Source: Streptococcus mitis SK564 (GTDB lineage Bacteria; Bacillota; Bacilli; Lactobacillales; Streptococcaceae). From it: DNA of 64,000 bases. Made by a program: the position numbers and the translations under genes. The stretch lies in the NCBI RefSeq assembly GCF_000148525.1, contig NZ_AEDU01000022.1, forward strand, positions 62,001 to 126,000, written 5' to 3'. How positions within the stretch are numbered: position 1 is the first letter of the stretch; each line of letters opens with the position of its first letter. Below the pieces are notes generated by a model. That model was given only the letters and a program-made list of their open reading frames with translations. It had not been told where the DNA came from and made no database searches. Below, one piece after another: positions 23,781 through 29,774 of this stretch.

Positions 23781-23868
23781 TGCATATTATTGAACTGCGT
23801 TTTGGATTCCAAAAATTTTAAAAAAGATTACTCTATTTCAAAAATTTTTAGGAATGAAAATATAAAAA

Positions 23869-23897
23869 AAGAGAAACCTCATAATGAAGTTTCTCTT
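23869..23897 (+). terminator. Terminator of the toxin-antitoxin operon
   Basis: AAGAGAAAC and GTTTCTCTT arms, followed by T-rich sequence. Confidence 0.75.
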
Positions 23898-23930
23898 GCT
23901 TTTAATCGTCCGAATCAATATTCTTATTTC

Positions 23931-24065
23931 AAAAAAGGTAGTGAAAAAGGTAGTGATTCGAATGATTTCCCTTGCAATATAGTGAAATTAACAAAAAGAA
24001 AAAACGCTAATCAAGCGTTTTTCTTCTGTATTGATTCGTATTGAATGCTTATTTAACCTCTGTAA
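23931..24065. mobile_element. Right-end remnant of a third, element-B-related insertion
   Basis: GGTAGTG units with a 12-bp period (23937, 23949) are followed by GATTCG..TGATTT...TTGCAATA...TGAAATT. Over 53 bp this is about 79% identical to B's right end at 33800-33852. As in B, the rpmG-type core follows about 95 bp later (24050). No matching left end or integrase is seen. The toxin-antitoxin pair is probably its surviving cargo (a CIME-like remnant). A hairpin AAAACGCT/AGCGTTTT at 24001-24022 is also present. Confidence 0.7.
24050..24065. other. Left attachment core of element B
   Basis: TATTTAACCTCTGTAA is identical to 33915-33930 in the rpmG 3' end. Read on the minus strand with flanking bases it is ACA GAG GTT AAA TAA, an rpmG tail (TEVK-stop), so it is a displaced rpmG end. 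Confidence 0.9.
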
Positions 24066-24137
24066 GGAGTAGACAGAGTTCTATATAACCCCTCAAAACC
24101 TTTATTTTAAAGGCTTTGTAATTTATTGAAGAAAAAA

Positions 24138-24158
24138 TGTAGAGACAAATGTAGAGAC
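24138..24158. repeat. Left integrase arm-type repeats, element B
   Basis: TGTAGAGAC twice with a 12-bp period (24138, 24150), directly behind the integrase stop. Matching units TGTAGAGA are at 33800 and 33812. Confidence 0.75.
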
Positions 24159-24160
24159 GA

Positions 24161-25426
24161 TTAAGTAGATAGTTCAGCTATTTTATCTAAATAAATATTT
24201 ACTGCCTCTAATTTCTTCTTCGGTGCTAACTCGGCGTATGTATCCATAGTTGTGTTGATAGATTTATGTCCCATACGAACTTGTAGTTCTTTCCAGTTTG
24301 CCCCAGCATTTAACATCATTGAAGCATGAGTATGTCTGAAAATATGGAAACCGTAATCAGGTAAGCCAAGAGAAGTTAGTCGTTTTTTTAAAGTAGCACG
24401 TTCGTTTCTATCGCACATATAATTTCCATAAATCGTTGGAAAGATTAACTTGGATTGAGGTAGACCTTGTTTTTTGAAATAGTTATTCATTTCTGTGTAG
24501 AAATCCCTAAGGTCAGTGAGAGTAGAGTTTGGAACGGGAACCTGACGATTACCAGAATCGGTTTTTGCGGTTGGTTTACAAATCATACATCCTTTAGTAC
24601 CAAGTTTCTTATTGGCACTTTTCCACATCAATGTTTTATTTACAATAATTTCATTGTTTGTGAAATCCAAGTCATTTATTTCTAATGCTAGAAGTTCATT
24701 GATTCGCAATGCAGAAGCGAGTAAGGAATTGCAGATGGTAATAAATCGTCGATTAGCTCTGTTATTAGGTAAAGTTTTTAAGAATGCTAACCATGTTTTT
24801 AATTCTTCATCATGTAAGACCATAGTTCTACGAGAAGCTAATTTAGGCTTTGGAGGGATTTTGATAGTTTTCACTGGGTTTTTAGTTAATCCAAAATGTG
24901 TGATGCCAAAATCGAAAATATCACTAAGTTTGTGAGTGACTGCTCCAAAGTCTTTTGCACTACCTTTTTCAGCACGTTTTTTCCCTGATTCAATCGATGT
25001 TCTAGCTTTTTGGGCGAGATTGTTAACCCATCTTTGAATGTCGGCAGATGTGATTTTTTCAGGAATGTAATCCCCGAATGCAGGGATGATGTAATTATAT
25101 ACGTATCCCTTCACTCTATTGATTGTATTATGAGAAGTAACCCAAACTTGATAATTATTGAACCATTCTTCTGCAAGTTCAGAAAAAGTGGATAATCGTT
25201 TATCTTCTTTCCTCGTTCCACCTGCTTTTTCAAAATTAACTCTAGCCGTTAGGATTTTACGGTCAAGTTGCCGTAGTGTTTTAGCTGTTATAGACGTTGT
25301 TACTTGTTTGCCTGTTTTTTCATCGATACCTAAGTAAAGGCCTCGTAAAATATAACTAACCTCTCCGTTTGAATTTGTTTTTTTAATAACTTTTTTGTTA
25401 TTGTAAGTTATAGTTTCAGATGTCAT
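24161..25426 (-). CDS. int: Tyrosine recombinase (integrase) of element B
   Basis: A 421-residue integrase of the Tn916/phage type. It has an N-terminal arm-binding domain (~1-65), a SAM-like core-binding domain (~75-190), and catalytic motifs SALRINELLAL (Arg), HIFRHTHASMM (His-x-x-Arg), MGHKS, and TMDTYAEL (Tyr nucleophile). It acts at the rpmG 3' end, whose 16-bp core flanks the element. It is transcribed last after rep and the HTH gene. Confidence 0.95.
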   Translation of the reverse strand: MTSETITYNNKKVIKKTNSNGEVSYILRGLYLGIDEKTGKQVTTSITAKTLRQLDRKILTARVNFEKAGGTRKEDKRLSTFSELAEEWFNNYQVWVTSHNTINRVKGYVYNYIIPAFGDYIPEKITSADIQRWVNNLAQKARTSIESGKKRAEKGSAKDFGAVTHKLSDIFDFGITHFGLTKNPVKTIKIPPKPKLASRRTMVLHDEELKTWLAFLKTLPNNRANRRFITICNSLLASALRINELLALEINDLDFTNNEIIVNKTLMWKSANKKLGTKGCMICKPTAKTDSGNRQVPVPNSTLTDLRDFYTEMNNYFKKQGLPQSKLIFPTIYGNYMCDRNERATLKKRLTSLGLPDYGFHIFRHTHASMMLNAGANWKELQVRMGHKSINTTMDTYAELAPKKKLEAVNIYLDKIAELST

Positions 25427-25518
25427 AATGCCCTTTCATTATACGGATATAAAATAAAAAGGCTAAAATAGAACATTTTCTATACATAACAGACAGTTCT
25501 ATTTTAGCATAATTCATG

Positions 25519-25767
25519 TTATTTCTCTAAGAATTGGAGAACATTTTCAAGTTTATAGTAAACAGTTCTGGTTCCTTCTATAGGTGGTTCCAGTCGTTTT
25601 AGTCCTTTTTCTTCCCAAGATTTTAATGTATTCGGAGAAATTTGAAGGAGATTCAATAGGTCTTTTTGGGTATATAGACCACAATAATTGAAGATGTGGG
25701 TTTCCTGTTGTAGGATTTGTAAGAGATTTAGTAGTAGGTTTTTAATTTCAAATAGTTCTGAGTTCAT
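25519..25767 (-). CDS. Helix-turn-helix/excisionase-like protein of element B
   Basis: An 82-residue protein. It has a helical N-terminus, then a MerR/Xis-like HTH (LYTQKDLLNLLQISPNTLKSWEEKGLKRLEPP) and IEGTRTVYYKLENVLQFLEK. It is homologous to the element A protein at 13668-13964. Its ATG overlaps the rep stop codon (TAATG), so it is coupled to rep. Likely recombination directionality factor. Confidence 0.8.
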   Translation of the reverse strand: MNSELFEIKNLLLNLLQILQQETHIFNYCGLYTQKDLLNLLQISPNTLKSWEEKGLKRLEPPIEGTRTVYYKLENVLQFLEK

Positions 25768-26969
25768 TATTGTTGTTCCTTTCTTTGAATAGTTGTTTCA
25801 AACTGTGTGAAGAAGCTATTAGCACGATGTATTGACTGAGACTCAAAGGGGTTCGTGAAAAAGTTGCTGTCATCTTTTTCGTATTCCCGACTCTCATTGT
25901 TATAGTGTGTATAAAAGATATTATCCTTTTCAACTAGTATGGCTGTTTGTATTCGTCGTTCTAGCTGGTCGAAACGGTCAATTCGTTTACTGGTTTGAAA
26001 ATTATCATACAACTCCTTTGGTGAGTAAGGGCTAGTTATGAAGATTAGTTCAGCGGTTAATGCTTTATCTATATATCTAGAAGGTAAGAAAACATCGAAA
26101 TTATAAGGGTCTAGAATTTTCAAAAGGTCATCATATCGAAAGCTATCTGGTCGCAGTTCGTCAATAATGATAGTTTCCTGGTTTTGATAACTCTGAAAAG
26201 GATCGCGACTTGAGCCTGTTACAAAATAAGAGGTATTTTTATTTTCTGCATAAGTCTTAGCCAGTCTTGTCTTACCAAGTCCAGACTCACCATAGATATA
26301 GACTACTTGTTTTGTCTTTTGTTCATACTTCATACGATTCAGGAATTCTCTTCCTAATCTTTCTTGCCTTTTTTCGGCAACAGCTTTAAGTCGCGTACTT
26401 GCTTTTGCATATTGACTTCCCGTTAGCTCAGATTCAATCTCTTCTAGAGTTAATAAACCGTCATAAAGCATATCTAGATATTCTCGTATTAGTTCCCCTT
26501 CTTTTTTACTTTGGTTTCGCTCTACTTGTTTTCGAATGTTTTCTAATTTTTTAGCAAAATCAAAGTTACTTATTACTTCCGAAATAGGGTACTGATATTT
26601 ATTTTGAGCATCTTTAGTTTGGTGAACAAGATAACTAAAACCATTATTAGGATGCTTGAAGAATTCTAATCGTTCGATTTGAGAATCTTCACGCTTACCA
26701 TTTCGTTCATTAATTTCCCAAGCTATGCTATGTGGACTACGAGCATGTTTGAAATACATCATGAGATGAATATGGGGTTCTACAGTTTCTCCATCTTCAT
26801 TAACATCTTTATCATGTAAAATGCCTGCCCAGAGTAATGGCTCTAATAGCTTAACGATTCTATCAATTTCTTCTTTCCAATCAGATAAAATAGCTAGTCG
26901 CATTTGTTGTGTATACATGATTGCACGCTGTTTAGGGATTTTTTTATTTGTTTTTTTCTCTGAAGACAT
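25767..26969 (-). CDS. rep: Rolling-circle Rep/relaxase: HUH endonuclease plus SF3-type helicase
   Basis: A 400-residue protein. The N-terminal HUH endonuclease has motif I (WAGILHDKD), motif II (VEPHIHLMM, the HUH pair) and motif III (FSYLVHQTKDAQNKYQY, with the nucleophilic Tyr). A helicase/ATPase follows with Walker A GESGLGKTRLA near residue 238, Walker B TIIIDELRP and ELIFITSPYSP. This domain pair occurs in Rep_2-type plasmid Reps, streptococcal IME relaxases and CRESS-DNA viruses. I chose ATG 26969 (AAAGGAAA upstream) over GTG 27002, which has no ribosome site and would lie in the presumed origin. It probably nicks for transfer and replicates the excised circle. Confidence 0.88.
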   Translation of the reverse strand: MSSEKKTNKKIPKQRAIMYTQQMRLAILSDWKEEIDRIVKLLEPLLWAGILHDKDVNEDGETVEPHIHLMMYFKHARSPHSIAWEINERNGKREDSQIERLEFFKHPNNGFSYLVHQTKDAQNKYQYPISEVISNFDFAKKLENIRKQVERNQSKKEGELIREYLDMLYDGLLTLEEIESELTGSQYAKASTRLKAVAEKRQERLGREFLNRMKYEQKTKQVVYIYGESGLGKTRLAKTYAENKNTSYFVTGSSRDPFQSYQNQETIIIDELRPDSFRYDDLLKILDPYNFDVFLPSRYIDKALTAELIFITSPYSPKELYDNFQTSKRIDRFDQLERRIQTAILVEKDNIFYTHYNNESREYEKDDSNFFTNPFESQSIHRANSFFTQFETTIQRKEQQ

Positions 26970-26995
26970 TTCAAGAATTTCCTTTCGTTTTGTTT

Positions 26996-27099
26996 TTGGC
27001 ACATTGGCACAGTTTGAATGCGAGACAATGCCAAGACCAGTCTCGCAGGATTGTTAGTATTAAGGGTATTTAGAGTAAGTAGTATCATTGGCACAGTTT
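26996..27099. other. Candidate origin (dso/oriT) of element B beside rep
   Basis: Three TTGGCAC units (26996, 27004, 27088; the last two within ATTGGCACAGTTT, 27003-27015 and 27087-27099) flank a hairpin GCGAGAC/GTCTCGC (27020-27046). TAGTATTAA (27055-27063) follows, 8 of 9 matches to the CRESS-virus nonanucleotide TAGTATTAC. It lies immediately upstream of rep, where Rep proteins of this class often bind. Function inferred. Confidence 0.5.
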
Positions 27100-27115
27100 T
27101 GTAATATAAAAAAAT

Positions 27116-27154
27116 GGTGGAAGGACTTTTTGTCTTTGACAAAGTCCTTCCACC
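27116..27154. terminator. Strong terminator between tcpA operon and rep
   Basis: 14-bp arms GGTGGAAGGACTTT and AAAGTCCTTCCACC with an 11-base loop; A-rich and T-rich flanks suit both directions. Confidence 0.85.
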
Positions 27155-27158
27155 GATT

Positions 27159-27701
27159 TTAATTGTAAGAGCCTGTTGCTTGATACCAACGACCGTCACT
27201 AGGCGCTATGTTGGTAAAGAACAATTCGGGTTCTATAGTGTGTAATTTTGCTTTAATAGCAGGGAATATTTCTTGTACTTTCAAGAAACTTTCGTGATTG
27301 TTTGGAACTTTCCACCGTAATATAGCCCCATCTTCTGTATAAATCATCGATAAGGTTAGCAAAGAACGATTGGCTTTGTTGACGATTGATTTTTGAGTAG
27401 AAATCTGTTTATTTTGAGTATCGAGAATAGAATCGGATTCAAAATGGGCAAATTTTCTCAGTTCGTAGGTTGCTCGTAATCCTTTGAGCATGTATTTTAT
27501 ATCACTTTTAAACCAGTGATAAAGGAAAAAAGAGAAAAGTAGTATTGAAAAAATTATCAAAGGATAGAAAAGAAAAACAACATTTTGATAATTAATTTCA
27601 ATGTTCAGATTCTGTTGAATCAAGATAAGTATAAATATAGGGAAAAAGCTTACTACAGTTCCTATACATAAGATTTTGAATAGATTATACTTGTTTATCA
27701 T
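27159..27701 (-). CDS. Two-TM membrane protein of element B
   Basis: A 180-residue protein with two membrane helices (~10-30 and ~42-64). A cytosolic C-terminal domain (~75-180) contains LTLSMIYTEDGAILRWKVPNNHESFLKVQEIFP and ends DGRWYQATGSYN. ATG 27701 overlaps the tcpA stop (ATGA). Proteins of this shape commonly accompany TcpA in Gram-positive mobilizable elements. A membrane partner of the coupling ATPase is a reasonable inference; no defined family is recognised. Confidence 0.7.
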   Translation of the reverse strand: MINKYNLFKILCIGTVVSFFPIFILILIQQNLNIEINYQNVVFLFYPLIIFSILLFSFFLYHWFKSDIKYMLKGLRATYELRKFAHFESDSILDTQNKQISTQKSIVNKANRSLLTLSMIYTEDGAILRWKVPNNHESFLKVQEIFPAIKAKLHTIEPELFFTNIAPSDGRWYQATGSYN

Positions 27702-28807
27702 AAGCACCTCTTGTTATAGTATGGGGTGAGGAGTGGCATGATGTTGCTGTCATGCTTTCCATCACTAAATTTGACAATTCCTGTCCCTATTCCGCTAGGA
27801 ACAACAATATTTTCAATATGAGCGTTTGGCAATAAAAACTGAGTGGTGTTAGTATTTATCTCTCCCAAAATAATAGAACAGTTAATTTGTTCTCTAACTG
27901 CTAGATTTCCTCCAAATGCGGTAGCATCAAAACGTTGGGAAACTAGGATAAGTGAAACTTTGGTAGCTCTACCTAGAAGAGCCACAGTTCCTAATAGTTG
28001 TGCAAACGTATCTCGTGCTTGTTTTGAAGAACCCTGAACAAGAGCAAGTAGCTCATCTATGATAATATATTTGCGTTTTAATGTAGCTTTTGGGTTTTCT
28101 AAAAGTATTTCTTGACGTTCGTAAATCTTATTGATAGCATCCCCCAGAATTTCATTTACTTCTGTGATAAAACTATTTAAGTTAGCCCCTCTTTTCGGAG
28201 ACAGGACAGACAGATTTAATTCACGACCTAGAGAATAAATATCGGCACGTTTAGGGTCTACTGCTACAATATCGTCAGTTATTTTCCGAATACACCGAAT
28301 AAGGTATTCTAGGAAATAACTTTTTCCTGAACCAGATGAACCACTGATAGCTAAATGAACAACATCATTTAGATTGATACTAACTTGGTTTGACATGAGC
28401 GGAACCCTAATCTCACTAACTTCTTGATTTATAAAGTGTTGGATATCAGGAATAGTTAGTCGAGTTGGAATACCATTTACCCAAGGGAAGAAAAAACCTC
28501 TAGCAAGATTAGGGTCACCTGTCTTGTAGGGGATGAAAATCGCATTACTTTGTAACATAAGCGTTTTATACGGGTAAAGAATGCCAGAACAGATATCTGC
28601 TATCTTAAAATACAGGTTTTTATCTAAAACATAGGAAACAGGAAGATTGGGAATGAAAAACATTCCCTTATCTTCTGCTTCTAAAGAAATGGAGAAAGAG
28701 TTTGTAAAGCTCGTTTCTCCGTTTATATCTAGTGTATTGTTGAGATTGCTTGTAATGAATTTAGCTAATTCATTTTCAGACATAGGCATTTTAATAGGGA
28801 TAGTCAT
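27698..28807 (-). CDS. tcpA: FtsK/TcpA-like coupling ATPase
   Basis: A 369-residue DNA-translocase-type ATPase. It has Walker A AISGSSGSGKSYFLEYL, an IVAVDPKRAD strand typical of FtsK/TcpA, Walker B YIIIDELLALVQ and LILVSQRFDATAFGGN. No membrane helix is seen in it; the coupled downstream gene supplies two. It would bring the Rep-bound strand to a conjugation channel provided by a co-resident ICE. GGGGGT precedes the ATG. Confidence 0.88.
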   Translation of the reverse strand: MTIPIKMPMSENELAKFITSNLNNTLDINGETSFTNSFSISLEAEDKGMFFIPNLPVSYVLDKNLYFKIADICSGILYPYKTLMLQSNAIFIPYKTGDPNLARGFFFPWVNGIPTRLTIPDIQHFINQEVSEIRVPLMSNQVSINLNDVVHLAISGSSGSGKSYFLEYLIRCIRKITDDIVAVDPKRADIYSLGRELNLSVLSPKRGANLNSFITEVNEILGDAINKIYERQEILLENPKATLKRKYIIIDELLALVQGSSKQARDTFAQLLGTVALLGRATKVSLILVSQRFDATAFGGNLAVREQINCSIILGEINTNTTQFLLPNAHIENIVVPSGIGTGIVKFSDGKHDSNIMPLLTPYYNKRCL

Positions 28808-28817
28808 AAACTACCCC

Positions 28818-29141
28818 CTAAGCTTTGTGAATGCCTGTGGCACGGAAATACGCATTTGATTTAATCTGAATTGCTTCTAATTTATCAAATGCTATTTTCT
28901 CACCAATGTTAAATTCAGATAAATCTGGTTTGTTATCCGGAAGAAACTTCACTTTAAAAGGATTATGAGTATCCGTAGCAATCCAAATCTGATAACCAAT
29001 AACTTTATCTGTCCGCTTATCGTCTTTATATTCATACTGTGTTTCTATTTGCAGTCCTACAATATAAGTTGTTTCATTTCCAAGAAGTTTCTCAGCATTT
29101 TCTGAGCTATAATAGCTTGATGATTTGACTGTGAATGTCAT
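28818..29141 (-). CDS. Conserved accessory protein of element B, first in the mobilization operon
   Basis: A 107-residue soluble protein. It is beta-rich in the middle (TYIVGLQIETQYEY, GYQIWIATDTHNPFKVKFLP) with NIGEKIAFDKLEAIQIKSNAYFRATGIHKA at the end, suggesting a small OB-like or ssDNA-binding fold. No family is recognised with confidence. AAAGG precedes the ATG and tcpA follows 10 bp later. It may be a transfer or replication accessory factor. Confidence 0.7.
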   Translation of the reverse strand: MTFTVKSSSYYSSENAEKLLGNETTYIVGLQIETQYEYKDDKRTDKVIGYQIWIATDTHNPFKVKFLPDNKPDLSEFNIGEKIAFDKLEAIQIKSNAYFRATGIHKA

Positions 29142-29233
29142 ATTTTTGACCTTTCTTATTAAGGAGGAGAATAATTTTTATTCTACAGGAGTAATAGTTG
29201 TATTTAACAACTATATGTTGATTTATCTCATGG

Positions 29234-29400
29234 TGCCCATCTCTTATATATATATTGAAATGCCACGCGTGGCTAAAGGGAGTTAAGGTCAAGTGATTTT
29301 ATGTCATCAAAAATTAACAAAAATGTAACATAAAAACACTTGACAGAGTGTTAATTTTTAGATTATACTCCCTTTAGGGAAATAAGATAAGAGATGGGCA
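29234..29400. promoter_or_regulatory. 167-bp mirror-symmetric divergent control region of element B
   Basis: Nested inverted pairs share nearly one centre. TGCCCATCTCTTA (29234-29246) pairs with 29388-29400, CTAAAGGGAGT (29273-29283) with 29367-29377, and GTCAAGTGATTTTATGT (29288-29304) with 29328-29344 (one mismatch). A 12-bp palindrome GCCACGCGTGGC lies at 29262-29273. The rightward side has TTGACA (29340-29345) and TATACT. It separates the mobilization operon from the surface-protein gene. Confidence 0.75.
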
Positions 29401-29439
29401 AGAGATAAGAAAAAAATTTTTTTCATAAAGAAAAAGGGG

Positions 29440-29523
29440 ATTCGGGGCGTAGCCCCGTTGAGATAAGTTAGTTTCGGGTACCCGAAACTAACTAGAATGG
29501 AGCATTGCATAAAATTTTATGCA
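29440..29523. other. Cluster of palindromes upstream of the surface-protein gene
   Basis: GGGGC-gta-GCCCC (29444-29456), a perfect 28-bp palindrome at 29467-29494 (arms AGTTAGTTTCGGGT and its complement), and the 20-bp palindrome TTGCATAAAATTTTATGCAA (29504-29523). Such stacked hairpins are typical of origins of transfer or single-strand origins, and could also terminate transcription. Confidence 0.65.
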
Positions 29524-29652
29524 ACATTAAAAATGTAAACGGCTGAGCTTTTCTTGGCTGTTTTTTTGTTTTCTAAAAGAAAAAATGAGAGTTTTTCAAC
29601 TTATAATTTATAGTAAAGTTCAGGAAAAATAATTTATAAAATCCTCAGAAAT

Positions 29653-29690
29653 GGCTTGACAAAAGCATTTCGGGGGGGGTATAATATAGT
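29653..29690 (+). promoter_or_regulatory. Promoter of the SEC10/PgrA-like gene
   Basis: CTTGAC near 29656-29661 and TATAAT near 29680-29685, separated by a G-run (GGGGGGGG). The G-run length could vary by slippage and change spacing. Confidence 0.55.
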
Positions 29691-29774
29691 AGGAATATTT
29701 TAAATGAGTCTATAAATCGAAAAAGGAAGCGCTTGCTTTTTGGTTTTGTTAACGACTTTTATAAAGGAGACAAT

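Noticed and set aside
23790..24044. 84-codon frame between toxin gene and element B
   Set aside because: It runs through two terminator hairpins and the arm-repeat remnant; protein is low-complexity and has no ribosome site.
27055..27063. CRESS nonanucleotide as proof of a viral origin
   Set aside because: Only 8 of 9 bases match and it is not in a clear hairpin loop; used only as a weak hint.
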